A stretch of DNA of 64,000 nucleotides from Niallia endozanthoxylica (GTDB taxonomy: Bacteria; Bacillota; Bacilli; Bacillales; Cytobacillaceae): contig NZ_VYKL01000005.1 in the NCBI RefSeq assembly GCF_008710145.1, forward strand, positions 82,157 through 146,156, written 5' to 3'. Positions 42,003 through 51,081 of this stretch are shown here, piece by piece (the first letter of the stretch is position 1; each line of letters starts with the position of its first letter). Under the pieces are notes generated by a model that worked only from the letters and a program-made list of their open reading frames with translations, had not been told where the DNA came from and searched no databases. A program made the position numbers and the translations under genes.

Positions 42003-42457
42003 ATTTATTGACCTCTCTTCTAGTTTTATGTAGGTTAAAAATCCATTATCTTTTTAACCATATTTTCAATTCAGCATAATGCCATTACACAATTCTTCGT
42101 CTGATACAAAGGATAATGGTCAATACCTATTATCCCCTCGTAACGCATGGCTATTCCATGCAATCTTATGAAAATAAATTAACTGTGCGAAGGCCTGCCG
42201 CAATACATAATACCACAAAAGAAATATTTTTTCTTCTTTTTTTATCGTATTTTAAAAATTATTACTTTTTTTATTTTTTAATAGAGTGCTCCGCATTCTT
42301 AAGAAACGAAACTATGATTGACTCCACCTGTAAAATAATTAATCTCCAAGTATTTCCACCCCTATTAGTTAATAGCTGCAGCGATTAAAGCTTTTATATC
42401 TCTATCCGAAATCACAAAAAAAGACCTGTCAACGTGAACAGGACCTTTCTATACAAG
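42003..42457. other. Long intergenic region upstream of ptsH
   Basis: 455 AT-rich bases. Apart from the tatA terminator at its left-hand neighbour boundary (42419-42448), I see no gene, no RAT-type antiterminator hairpin and no convincing cre site. The ptsH promoter must lie here. Confidence 0.5.
42419..42448 (-). terminator. Terminator of the phoX-tatA unit
   Basis: CCTGT/ACAGG stem extended by AAAG/CTTT, followed by TTTTTT on the minus strand, ten bases past the tatA stop. Confidence 0.65.
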
Positions 42458-42649
42458 TTATTTAATTCTTTTTATTTCTTTCCCCTCTGATTCCTCATCA
42501 TCCGCAACTAAGTCTTTTGCTGATTTCTTAAATTCCTTTAACGTTGAACCGACAGCACGTCCTAATTCAGGAAGCTTTGACGGTCCAAAAATAATGAGAG
42601 CAAGAACTAAAATCAGAATCAAGCCAGGAATACCAATATTGGAAAGCAT
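42458..42649 (-). CDS. tatA: Sec-independent (Tat) translocase protein TatA
   Basis: A 63-residue pore-forming Tat component: one N-terminal transmembrane helix ([29 protein letters not shown]) with the [12 protein letters not shown] hinge, an amphipathic helix, and a charged tail. The start at 42649 follows GAGGAGG, which would otherwise lie inside the longer frame. It sits 76 bp after phoX, whose product carries a Tat signal, so it is probably a dedicated TatA like TatAd beside phoD in B. subtilis. No tatC lies next to it. Confidence 0.92.
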   Translation of the reverse strand: MLSNIGIPGLILILVLALIIFGPSKLPELGRAVGSTLKEFKKSAKDLVADDEESEGKEIKRIK

Positions 42650-42669
42650 ATGATTCCTCCTCATTTATT

Positions 42670-42720
42670 GGTGCCTGACGCCATAAAAAGATATTTGTCC
42701 ATTTATGGTATCAGGCACCT
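42670..42720. repeat. Dispersed palindrome GGTGCCTGACACC, copy 4 (between phoX and tatA)
   Basis: GGTGCCTGACGCCATAAAAA pairs with its complement with a few mismatches (right arm TTTATGGTATCAGGCACC). It fills the phoX-tatA gap, six bases after the phoX stop. Confidence 0.82.
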
Positions 42721-42725
42721 GATGT

Positions 42726-44381
42726 TTAAAATCCGGTAATTGCGATTACGCCAGGTCTAGGCATTGTGTCACCTTTACGGTGCGGCCACATACTTGTTGG
42801 ATTTTTAGCATCTTTCGACCCTTCACCTGGATGCTGCACAGCTAAGAATAATGTTGTTTCATCTGGAGTAAAGCATGGTCCTGTCATTTCAGATTCTATT
42901 GGACCTGAAGCAAATTGATACGCTTCACCGACTTCCTCTTCCCTTACATTCTTATAGGCAACAGTCGGAATAACAAATAAACCATTATTTTTGAAGTGCT
43001 TATGAATTCCTTTATTAAGACTACTGGAAGAAATATCTGTAACAGTCCAAAGATTTGCATTGCTATCAAACGTTAAATTATCTGGTGCACTAAAACCGCT
43101 TTGCTTACCACCTGCAGCGAAAATTTCAAAATCAAATGTTAATGAACCAAGATCATTGTTATCCTCAATAAATCTTGTAATGTGTCCATGGAAGTTCCCA
43201 TGCTTGTCATTGTTTGTATGCGCAATGAAGATGGTTTTATCGAATGGAGAAATTTCAACATCTTCCGGACGGTCCGTTGGCGTTCCACCAATTAATAAGG
43301 ATGCTTCATCCGCATATACTAAAACATCAGCTTGAGTTTGGTATTTTGCTTCAAGATCTGCTTTACCTTTAATTGCTGCTTGTACCGTTTCAAGCGTCAT
43401 TGGTACCCATTGACCTTTTTTCATGTTGGCTACATAAAGTGTTCCTTCTTCTAAAAGCTTCGAATTAGCCCTGCCAGCTGATTCTACATATTTGTCTTTA
43501 CTAACGAACTTGTACACACAGGCATCTTTTACATCATCACCCATGTATACAGCAACGTGGCCATCCTTAGTTAGACCCATGGCAGCATTTTCATGATGGA
43601 AGCGGCCTAATGCCGTATGCTTACGCACTTTGAAGTTCGGATCAAACGGATCAATTTCCACAATCCAGCCGTAATGATTTTCATTTAATCCAGCTGCTTC
43701 ACAAGTATCTTCATAGTTTTCTTCCGCTGAAAGAACCGTATTCCATAAGGTTTTACCGCCGGAACAGTTCGCAAATGTTCCTTGAACCGTTGTTGCTCCG
43801 GCCATTGTTTTTGATCCTCTAGCAGGACCTGTTACATCAAACGGAGTTAAACCGGAAACACGGCGTGCAATAGTAGAATCTGAAACCAGCTTCCACCCGC
43901 CTTTTTTGTCTCCTTTTACCTCGATGATTGAACCGCCCTGTACGTACAGCATTTTTTCAATTTGCTTTGCTGAGTATTTACCGTTTGCATCTGGTGCACC
44001 ATGTACGAAAATATCGCTGGAATACTCATGGTTTACCCAAAGTAATCCATGATTGCTTGATCCATTGATTGGAAAATATTGAGTGAAGTCACTATTAAAA
44101 CCAAATGTATCTCCAGCTTTGTTAATGACGTCTTCATACGCTGCAACTACTTCATACTTATACCCTTTTGGAACAATAACATCATCCACATCAGATGGTT
44201 CAATTGGCTTAAAGTTTAAGCCAGATACTTTTTTATTGAATCCAAATAGATTATTTGCCGCATCTCTGCCTTTTGCTTCTACTTTTGGGGCTAGTCCTCC
44301 AAGACCAGCTGAAGCTACCGTTAAAGCTGCAGCTCCTGTTCCGACATATGTTAAAAATTTACGACGATTAATTTCAGTCAC
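42726..44381 (-). CDS. phoX: PhoX family alkaline phosphatase, Tat-exported
   Basis: A 551-residue secreted phosphatase of the PhoX (DUF839) family, which uses Ca/Fe cofactors to release phosphate from organic esters. The N-terminus is a twin-arginine signal (NRRKFLTYVG, hydrophobic core, cleavage near VEAKG). Family stretches include SSNHGLLWVNHEYSS, TFANCSGGKTLWNTVLSAEENYEDTCE and GRFHHENAAMGLTKDG. The neighbouring tatA supplies export capacity. Its promoter holds a TTAACA-type repeat that may be a PhoP site. Confidence 0.9.
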   Translation of the reverse strand: MTEINRRKFLTYVGTGAAALTVASAGLGGLAPKVEAKGRDAANNLFGFNKKVSGLNFKPIEPSDVDDVIVPKGYKYEVVAAYEDVINKAGDTFGFNSDFTQYFPINGSSNHGLLWVNHEYSSDIFVHGAPDANGKYSAKQIEKMLYVQGGSIIEVKGDKKGGWKLVSDSTIARRVSGLTPFDVTGPARGSKTMAGATTVQGTFANCSGGKTLWNTVLSAEENYEDTCEAAGLNENHYGWIVEIDPFDPNFKVRKHTALGRFHHENAAMGLTKDGHVAVYMGDDVKDACVYKFVSKDKYVESAGRANSKLLEEGTLYVANMKKGQWVPMTLETVQAAIKGKADLEAKYQTQADVLVYADEASLLIGGTPTDRPEDVEISPFDKTIFIAHTNNDKHGNFHGHITRFIEDNNDLGSLTFDFEIFAAGGKQSGFSAPDNLTFDSNANLWTVTDISSSSLNKGIHKHFKNNGLFVIPTVAYKNVREEEVGEAYQFASGPIESEMTGPCFTPDETTLFLAVQHPGEGSKDAKNPTSMWPHRKGDTMPRPGVIAITGF

Positions 44382-44420
44382 GTTAGTACCCTCTTTTCAA
44401 TTATTTATTACCTTTTCTCT

Positions 44421-44448
44421 ATTAAAAATAGTAATAAACAAATGTTAA
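44421..44448 (-). promoter_or_regulatory. Candidate PhoP-binding repeats upstream of phoX
   Basis: Read on the minus strand: TTAACA, five bases, TTATTA, five bases, TTTAAT. The 11-bp period fits PHO-box direct repeats (TT[ACT]A[CT]A), but only the first repeat is a full match. Confidence 0.3.
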
Positions 44449-44530
44449 GAGAATAGTAAGTACAAATTAAAAGACTCTAAAGATTTGTATATTTTTTTAC
44501 AAGATTGTAAATCTATTTAGAATCTTCCAC

Positions 44531-45223
44531 TCATTCTACTTTTAATAAATACTTATTTATTGGTCGCCCAATCCCTCCATAATAAATGTCTAGTTCTACT
44601 TTTCCGCACTTTTCTAGAAAGTCTAAATATCTTCTAACCGTAACCCTTGCTAGTCCCACTCCTTCAGCAACCGTTTCAGCTGACAGCGGCTCTTTACAAT
44701 GGGAGAGATACTCAATAATCTTTTCTAATGTCAGCTGATTTAGTCCTTTAGGAAGAATACCGTAATCCTCTGCCTTTTCCAGTTCTATTTCCCCTGCCTT
44801 TAAAAAAATCTCATCTAATTCCTTTTGTGAGATATGTTCTTTTTCATTAAATTGCAGACGAAAGTCCCGATAGTTTTCAAGTGATTTTTTTATCCGTTCA
44901 AATTTAAATGGTTTGACAATATAATCAAATGCCCCATTTTGAATAAATAAACGGACCGTTTCGATATCACTGGCAGCTGTAATGGCAATAATATCAACCT
45001 TATGAGCTTCCTTTCTGATTTTGTATAAGGTCTCAAGACCGTTCTGATCTGGCATGTACACATCAACCAAAGCCAATTCTGGCCTTAATTCTCTAATCAT
45101 TTCCAATCCTTGTATCCCATTATTAGCTGTGCCAATTACCTGAAATCCTTCTACTCTATTGACAAACTGTCGATTCACTTCCTGTACCATGAGGTCATCC
45201 TCTATTAAGACGACAGAAATCAT
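44531..45223 (-). CDS. dctR: Response regulator DctR (citrate/malate family)
   Basis: A 230-residue regulator with receiver domain (IEDDLMVQEVNRQF, phospho-Asp54 in LVDVYMPDQNG) and C-terminal winged helix of the CitB/DctR type (LSAETVAEGVGLARVTVRRYLDFLEKCGKVELDIYYGGIGRPINKY). It is expected to activate the C4-dicarboxylate transporter gene under control of DctS. It overlaps dctS by 4 bp. Confidence 0.9.
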   Translation of the reverse strand: MISVVLIEDDLMVQEVNRQFVNRVEGFQVIGTANNGIQGLEMIRELRPELALVDVYMPDQNGLETLYKIRKEAHKVDIIAITAASDIETVRLFIQNGAFDYIVKPFKFERIKKSLENYRDFRLQFNEKEHISQKELDEIFLKAGEIELEKAEDYGILPKGLNQLTLEKIIEYLSHCKEPLSAETVAEGVGLARVTVRRYLDFLEKCGKVELDIYYGGIGRPINKYLLKVE

Positions 45224-46815
45224 TCTCCCTCACCCATTTCGAATGTAATTGAAAAAGTCGTTCCCTGATCAACCTCTGATTCTACCTGTATCCTGCCGTT
45301 CCCCTTTTCAACAATCTGTTTTACAAGATAAAGCCCTATTCCTCTTCCTGTCTCAGAGGATTTTGTCGTATAGCCTTCCTTAAAAATGAAAGACAGCCCT
45401 TCATTTGGAATGCCGCAGCCATTATCTTCTACCAATATATTTAATACCTTCTCTGTTTGCTGGATACTGACATATATTTCTTTATCGTTTTCAGATCTAT
45501 TTTTAAAAGAATCAAAAGAGTTTTCAATTAAGTTTCCCAAAATTAGAACAAAATCATGATGGTCCATCAATTTTGGAAACCTTTTTAAGATACTATGACG
45601 ATCGATTTCAACATGAATTCCAAGCTCCTTCCCTCGGCTGACTTTGCCAATCAACAACCCCACGAGACTATCATCTCCGATATTACGGCTCAAAAACCGG
45701 GTCAGTTCTCCCTGCTCTTCTGTTGCCTCGAATACATACTCCAAAGCCTTATCATTTTTCCCCAACTGAATTAGACCGGCTATTGTATGGAGCTTATTCA
45801 TATGTTCATGGTTTTGTGCACGAAGGGCGCCTACAAATGCCTTTACGCCCGTGAGCTCTTCAGCTAGTCTTTTTACTTCCGTACGATCTTGAAAGACAGC
45901 AATGGCTCCGACAGTATTTCCTCCTACTTTAATTGGTATCCGATTACTCACAATAGCAAGATTACCAATATGCAAATCCTTATTATAGATTGGTTTATTC
46001 TTCTGCAAAATTTCAGGCAGATACGAATCAGGCAGGACGGATGTAATCTTCCTTCCAATCACCTCTCCTTCCACCCCTAGCATGGTCTTTGCTCTATCAT
46101 TAAAAATCGTGATGACTTCATCATTATCAATAGCAATAATTCCTTCCTGCATGGCATTAAAGCTTTCTGTTCTTTCTACAAGAATACGGGCAATTTCCTC
46201 CGGCTCAAGCTTAAACATCTGTCTTTTGATGTGTCTAGCTAAAATCCAAGCTCCCCAGGCACTAAAGGCTAGTGTAATACCGGCAGTTAGAAATAATTGT
46301 ATCTTTAGCGAAGAAACCATCGCAAGAATTCCCGGCAGTTTATAGCCTACAATGACCACACCTATTTGCTGGTGGGCACTGTTCATTATTGGAACAAACG
46401 CCCTAATGACGGTGCCGATTTCTCCTTTAGCTTTGGAGGTATAGCTATGCTCAGTAAAGGATGGACCTTCATCAGCACTTGTAGAAGGTGTCCCAATAAG
46501 CTCAGCGTTCGGGTGAGTAAGACGGATACGATCCATATTCAGTATGACAATATAATCAGCATTGTTGATCATCCTGAGCCTCTCTACTATTTTAGAAAGA
46601 TTTGAATCAGCATCCGGCTGTTCTCCTAAATTTTCATTCATATTCGGAAGTTCTGCAACCGTTCTAGCTGTCAGCAGCGCTCGTTCTTTGATCTCATACT
46701 CCTGCTCCCGTAAAAATTGTCCAATCAAAATAACACCTAATAAAACTAACGAAAACCAAACAATATAAATAATAAGACTAGTCATTTTCCACTGAATGGA
46801 TAAACGCATTTTCAT
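45220..46815 (-). CDS. dctS: Sensor histidine kinase DctS (CitA/DcuS family)
   Basis: A 531-residue membrane kinase. Two transmembrane helices (about 8-30 and 175-197) flank an extracytoplasmic sensor domain, followed by a cytosolic PAS domain (about 220-320), a phosphoacceptor helix RAQNHEHMNKLHTIAGLIQLG, and an HATPase with VEDNGCGIP and GRGIGLYLVKQIVEKGNG. It senses succinate, fumarate or malate. Size and order match B. subtilis DctS (535). Divergent from dctB. Confidence 0.92.
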   Translation of the reverse strand: MKMRLSIQWKMTSLIIYIVWFSLVLLGVILIGQFLREQEYEIKERALLTARTVAELPNMNENLGEQPDADSNLSKIVERLRMINNADYIVILNMDRIRLTHPNAELIGTPSTSADEGPSFTEHSYTSKAKGEIGTVIRAFVPIMNSAHQQIGVVIVGYKLPGILAMVSSLKIQLFLTAGITLAFSAWGAWILARHIKRQMFKLEPEEIARILVERTESFNAMQEGIIAIDNDEVITIFNDRAKTMLGVEGEVIGRKITSVLPDSYLPEILQKNKPIYNKDLHIGNLAIVSNRIPIKVGGNTVGAIAVFQDRTEVKRLAEELTGVKAFVGALRAQNHEHMNKLHTIAGLIQLGKNDKALEYVFEATEEQGELTRFLSRNIGDDSLVGLLIGKVSRGKELGIHVEIDRHSILKRFPKLMDHHDFVLILGNLIENSFDSFKNRSENDKEIYVSIQQTEKVLNILVEDNGCGIPNEGLSFIFKEGYTTKSSETGRGIGLYLVKQIVEKGNGRIQVESEVDQGTTFSITFEMGEGE

Positions 46816-46956
46816 AGGGAATCCCCTTCAATTAATAACTCATTGCTTATAGTTTTATCATATCACGCAACAGCATCCAGAAAGAAAAGAAAAATGATAT
46901 CATTATATTATGAGCAGTTCCCGCTGTGAAAATATAAATAAAATGAGGAATAAAGG

Positions 46957-48003
46957 ATGAAGCATTTTGTGATTACCAGCCTGCTTACCGTTATTGGTTT
47001 AGTTGTCTTTATTCTAATTGATACCGAGACCATCTTCCCTCAAGAGAGAATGACCATTGATGAAGAACAGCAAGGCTTAGAAGACCAAATAACAATTGTG
47101 TTCAGTCATGTAGTGGCCGAAAATACCCCTAAAGGGCTTGCAGCGCAGAAATTTGCTGAACTTGTCAGCAAAAAAACAGACGGCCGAGTAAGAGTAGAGG
47201 TCTATCCTAATGGAATCCTTTATTCAGACCATGAGGAGCTTGAAGCTCTGAAACGTGGAGAGATACAGATGATTGCTCCAAGCTATACCAACATGACAGA
47301 GCTGGTACCTGAGTGGAAAGTTTTGGACCTGCCTTTCCTTTTTCGCGATTATGACCATGCAAAGGCTGTATTTACGAGGGAGACTGGAAAAGAACTTCTT
47401 CATTTTCTTGATAACGAAAATATGAAAGCATTAGCTTTTTGGAGTAATGGCTTTAAACAAATGACAAGCAGTGTTCACCCCTTACTAGAACCTGCCGATT
47501 TCAAGAATCTTACCTTCCGGGTGATGTCCGGCGATGTATTAAAAAAACAATTTCAATTACTTGGTGCCAAACCGGTTACCGCTTCTTTCACAGATGTATA
47601 CAGTTCACTGGAAAGGCACCAGTTTGACGGACAGGAAAACACCATTTCGAATATCTATTCCAAAGGACTCTATAAATTCCAGCCCTATTTAACACTAAGC
47701 AATCATGGTTACTTAGGTTACAGTGTCATCATAAACAATAAATTTTGGAATCGTATTCCTGCTGATATTCAATTACAAATCATTGATGCTATGTTAGAAA
47801 CCACGATATGGAATATGGATGAATCTAAGACAATGAACGAAAGTCAGTTAGAAGAAATGAAAAGGCAAACCGGCATTTCCATCTATGATTTCCCTATTGA
47901 AGCAAAAAGCCGCTGGATGGAGAAATTTCAACCATTATATAAAGAAGTTGAAGGCCAAGTGACAAATAGCATAATCACTAAGATATTAAATACTGGCAAA
48001 TAA
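46957..48003 (+). CDS. dctB: C4-dicarboxylate-binding protein DctB (TRAP DctP family)
   Basis: A 348-residue extracytoplasmic binding protein with an uncleaved or signal N-terminus (MKHFVITSLLTVIGLVVFILID). The DctP-family fold is seen in IVFSHVVAENTPKGLAAQKFAELVSKKTDGRVRVEVYPNGILYS and the ligand region SNGFKQMTSSVHPL...FRVMSG. No TRAP membrane subunits lie nearby. In B. subtilis DctB acts with DctS in sensing rather than as part of a TRAP pump, which the local genes support. Confidence 0.88.
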   Translation: MKHFVITSLLTVIGLVVFILIDTETIFPQERMTIDEEQQGLEDQITIVFSHVVAENTPKGLAAQKFAELVSKKTDGRVRVEVYPNGILYSDHEELEALKRGEIQMIAPSYTNMTELVPEWKVLDLPFLFRDYDHAKAVFTRETGKELLHFLDNENMKALAFWSNGFKQMTSSVHPLLEPADFKNLTFRVMSGDVLKKQFQLLGAKPVTASFTDVYSSLERHQFDGQENTISNIYSKGLYKFQPYLTLSNHGYLGYSVIINNKFWNRIPADIQLQIIDAMLETTIWNMDESKTMNESQLEEMKRQTGISIYDFPIEAKSRWMEKFQPLYKEVEGQVTNSIITKILNTGK

Positions 48004-48016
48004 AATACTTCACATA

Positions 48017-48044
48017 AACGGTCCATCTTCGGATCGTTTTTTTG
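48017..48044 (+). terminator. Terminator of dctB
   Basis: AACGGTCC/GGATCGTT hairpin followed by TTTTTTTG. Confidence 0.75.
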
Positions 48045-48055
48045 TTATACAACAA
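48042..48055. promoter_or_regulatory. Palindrome shared with the AGCS symporter promoter, copy A
   Basis: TTGTTATACAACAA, followed by CCTTA. A near-identical site lies at 51261. It could be the operator of a common regulator; identity unknown. Confidence 0.35.
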
Positions 48056-48330
48056 CCTTACCACTAAACCGCTTTCATATTTTTACAACTAAACAATCAT
48101 TTCTCATAGAGATTGATATTTAAGTGTTTTCTGTTGTTTTATAACAGGCAAAGACCAAAAAGAACAAAAAGAACAATAGTACCATAATAATCGTTTATTC
48201 CAATAGTCTGATAATATAGAAAACAGTTACAGAACGTTCACAAAAAGGGGATAAAGAAAAGCAGAAGCAGCCAGGCCCAGTAAAGGCTTGTAGCTGCAAC
48301 TAAATAAAATGTCAAAGGGGGATATGTTGT

Positions 48331-49614
48331 TTGAAAAAGTTACTTAACAATTTAACTGTTCGGGTCGTCATTGGGATTATTTTAGGGATTGCCATTGGTT
48401 TTATTTTCCCTGAATTCGGAGCAAAGCTTAAAGTGCTTGCTGATATTTTCATCAGGTTAATTAAAATGGTGATTGCACCTATTATCTTCTTTACAGTTGT
48501 TATCGGAATTGGAAGCATGGGAGATCTTAAGAAGTTAGGCAGAATCGGCGGGAAAGCCCTTCTCTATTTTGAAGTAATCAGTACCTTCGCCCTTGCTATC
48601 GGTCTGCTTGTTGTAAATATTCTCCAGCCGGGAAAAGGCTTTAATACCAATGCAGTTGAGGGCGGAGATGTCTCTCAATATACTTCACAAGCAGCAGAAT
48701 CTGAACACGGATTGATGTCATTTATTATGAGCATCATACCTGAAAATGCTGTTGCAGCTCTAGCCGGCGGCGAACTGCTGCCAATCCTATTCTTCGCCGT
48801 TTTATTCGGAGTTTCAATGGCCGCAATGGGTGAAAAAGCAGCACCGATTGTTACCTTTTTTGAAAAAATCTCTGAGGTATTTTTCGGAATTGTTAATATC
48901 ATCATGAAGTTTTCACCAGTGGCTGCCTTCGGTGCCATGGCTTACACTATTGGTAACTTTGGTCTTGGATCACTTGTATCCCTTGGAAAGCTGATGGGTT
49001 CTGTTTATATTACCATGTTCCTTTTTGTTGTCTTAATCTTAGGTGCAGTGGCTAAATTCTATAAGTTTAATATATTTAATTTTATTGCCTTCATCAAAGA
49101 AGAAATTCTTCTTGTATTAGGAACATCTTCCTCTGAATCAGCCCTGCCAAAGATGATGGAACGATTAGAAAAGTACGGCTGTTCAAAATCCGTTGTTGGG
49201 TTAGTTGTTCCAACAGGATATTCCTTTAACTTAGATGGTACGGCGATTTATTTATCAATGGCTGCCATTTTTATTGCACAAGCATACGGGGTTGATCTCT
49301 CCATTTGGCAGGAAATCACTCTATTGGGAATTTTAATGTTAACATCAAAAGGAGCTGCCGGGGTTACCGGTTCAGGCTTCATCACACTTGCTGCTACATT
49401 AGCTGCCTTCCCAATGATTCCGGTAGAAGGCATTGCCTTACTGCTAGGTGTGGACCGATTCATGTCTGAAGCAAGAGCCATTACAAACCTAATTGGTAAC
49501 GGGGTTGCAACCGTAGTTGTTTCAAAAATGGAAAATGAATTCCAAGTACCTGTTGAAGAGGAATCAATAGAAGAAAGAAGCGTGCCAAAAGCAGAGAAAA
49601 AAGCCGTTATTTAA
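48331..49614 (+). CDS. dctP: C4-dicarboxylate:cation symporter DctP (DAACS family)
   Basis: A 427-residue membrane symporter for succinate, fumarate and malate. DAACS signatures: the Ser-rich reentrant loop LGTSSSESALPKMMERLEKYGCSKSVVGLVVPTGYSFNLDGTAIYLSMA, TSKGAAGVTGSGFITLAATL and RFMSEARAITNLIGNGVATVVV. The start is TTG at 48331, after AAAGGGGGAT. It is the expected target of DctSR, encoded on the other side of dctB. Confidence 0.93.
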   Translation: MKKLLNNLTVRVVIGIILGIAIGFIFPEFGAKLKVLADIFIRLIKMVIAPIIFFTVVIGIGSMGDLKKLGRIGGKALLYFEVISTFALAIGLLVVNILQPGKGFNTNAVEGGDVSQYTSQAAESEHGLMSFIMSIIPENAVAALAGGELLPILFFAVLFGVSMAAMGEKAAPIVTFFEKISEVFFGIVNIIMKFSPVAAFGAMAYTIGNFGLGSLVSLGKLMGSVYITMFLFVVLILGAVAKFYKFNIFNFIAFIKEEILLVLGTSSSESALPKMMERLEKYGCSKSVVGLVVPTGYSFNLDGTAIYLSMAAIFIAQAYGVDLSIWQEITLLGILMLTSKGAAGVTGSGFITLAATLAAFPMIPVEGIALLLGVDRFMSEARAITNLIGNGVATVVVSKMENEFQVPVEEESIEERSVPKAEKKAVI

Positions 49615-49643
49615 CTCAGAATAGATTATACTAAAGCAAAATA

Positions 49644-49687
49644 AAAAAGCCTGTAATGATAGTAGCAAACTATCATTACAGGCTTTT
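49644..49687. terminator. Bidirectional terminator between dctP and the AGCS gene
   Basis: AAAAAGCCTGTAATGATAGT pairs perfectly with its 20-base complement around five bases. Confidence 0.9.
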
Positions 49688-49719
49688 TGTTTATACATAA
49701 ATGACAAATATGAAGATAT

Positions 49720-51081
49720 TTATAACGTTACATCAGTACCTTTTTGACTTTCTACTTTTTCTTGCTCTCTAATTTTTTTGAATTCCTTCGTTGATGCTAC
49801 GACAACTCCTGATAAAGCAATAAGTCCAATTAAGTTCGGAATAGCCATTAACGCATTAAAGATATCAGCGATTGTCCAAACTAAACCAAGATTCATACCC
49901 GCACCGACTAAAACCGTTAATGTATATACCACACGATAGGCTGTAATAGATTTATTTCCAAATAAATACTCAAAGCATTTCTCTCCATAATAGGCCCATC
50001 CTAATACGGTTGAATAAGCAAATAAAATAATACCAATCGTAACAATCCAACCGCCTCCAGGAAGTAATGCATCAAAGGTTTCCGTTGTTAAAGCAGCCCC
50101 TGTTAAATCTCCGTTTCCAATATACAGGCCACCCATAACTAAAGTGATTCCGGTAATGGAACAAACAACGATTGTATCCAAAAATGTACCTGTCATAGAA
50201 ATAAGTGCCTGACGACCTGGATGGTCTGTCTTTGCAGCAGCAGCAGCAATCGGTGCTGAACCCATACCTGCTTCATTGGAGAATACACCGCGAGCTACCC
50301 CCCAGCGAATAACCGCTCCAATCGCTCCCCCTGCCACTGCTTGGCCTGTAAATGCATCTGTAAAAATGAGGCCCAATGCCGATGGAAGTATGTCTATATT
50401 CATTAAAATGATAGCTAAACCGCCTGCTACATAAAAAACAGCCATAATTGGTACAAAATATGAAGTTACTCGACCAATACTTTTAATTCCCCCTAGTATA
50501 ACAAGGGCAGTAAATATAGTTAAAATAATTCCAGTAATCCAAGGATTTAATCCAAAACTTGATTCTACAGCAGCAGCTACAGAGTTTGATTGAACAGAGC
50601 TTCCGATTCCAAAGGCAGCTACAGAACCAAACAAGGCAAATAGAACAGCAAGCCATTTCCAGCCTAAGCCTTTCTCGATAAAATACATCGGTCCGCCGGC
50701 CATTTGACCATTTTCGCCGACAACACGGTATTTAACAGCTAAAATGGCTTCAGAATATTTTGTAGCCATCCCCACAAGCGCTGTCACCCACATCCAGAAT
50801 ACAGCTCCAGGTCCACCCAATACAACAGCTGTAGCAACCCCGGCTATATTACCAGTACCAATTGTAGCAGCTAAAGCAGTCATTAAGGACTGGAAGTGGG
50901 AAATATCCCCCTCAGAGGTATGGTCTTGATTTTTTGTAAAAGCCAGTTTTAAAGCATACGGCAAACTGCTAAACTGGTAAAAACCAATACGGAATGTAAG
51001 ATACAATCCGGTTCCTACAATCAGGATGAGCGTTGGAGGACCCCATACAAGATTACTTATCATGGTTAAAAACTCTGTCAT
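49720..51081 (-). CDS. Alanine/glycine:cation symporter (AGCS family)
   Basis: A 453-residue sodium- or proton-coupled amino-acid carrier with about 11 transmembrane segments. The AGCS signature includes GTGNIAGVATAVVLGGPGAVFWMWVTALVGMATKYSEAILAVKYR and FSNEAGMGSAPIAAAAAKTDHPGRQALISM. Likely alanine, glycine or glutamine uptake; the family does not tell which. The start is either ATG 51081 or GTG 51090 three codons earlier; the Shine-Dalgarno (GAGAGG) does not separate them cleanly. Monocistronic. Confidence 0.9.
   Translation of the reverse strand: MTEFLTMISNLVWGPPTLILIVGTGLYLTFRIGFYQFSSLPYALKLAFTKNQDHTSEGDISHFQSLMTALAATIGTGNIAGVATAVVLGGPGAVFWMWVTALVGMATKYSEAILAVKYRVVGENGQMAGGPMYFIEKGLGWKWLAVLFALFGSVAAFGIGSSVQSNSVAAAVESSFGLNPWITGIILTIFTALVILGGIKSIGRVTSYFVPIMAVFYVAGGLAIILMNIDILPSALGLIFTDAFTGQAVAGGAIGAVIRWGVARGVFSNEAGMGSAPIAAAAAKTDHPGRQALISMTGTFLDTIVVCSITGITLVMGGLYIGNGDLTGAALTTETFDALLPGGGWIVTIGIILFAYSTVLGWAYYGEKCFEYLFGNKSITAYRVVYTLTVLVGAGMNLGLVWTIADIFNALMAIPNLIGLIALSGVVVASTKEFKKIREQEKVESQKGTDVTL

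Larger units (their letters stand above)
48004..48330. other. Region between dctB and dctP
   Basis: 327 bases without a gene. It holds the dctB terminator (48017-48044), the palindrome TTGTTATACAACAA (48042-48055), a second loose palindrome CTGTTGTTTTATAACAG (48131-48147), and AT-rich sequence before dctP where a DctR-dependent promoter is expected. Confidence 0.6.

Noticed and set aside
42116..42388. 90-codon plus-strand frame upstream of ptsH
   Set aside because: Phe/Tyr/Ser-rich composition expected from AT-rich non-coding DNA, no Shine-Dalgarno, no recognisable domain.
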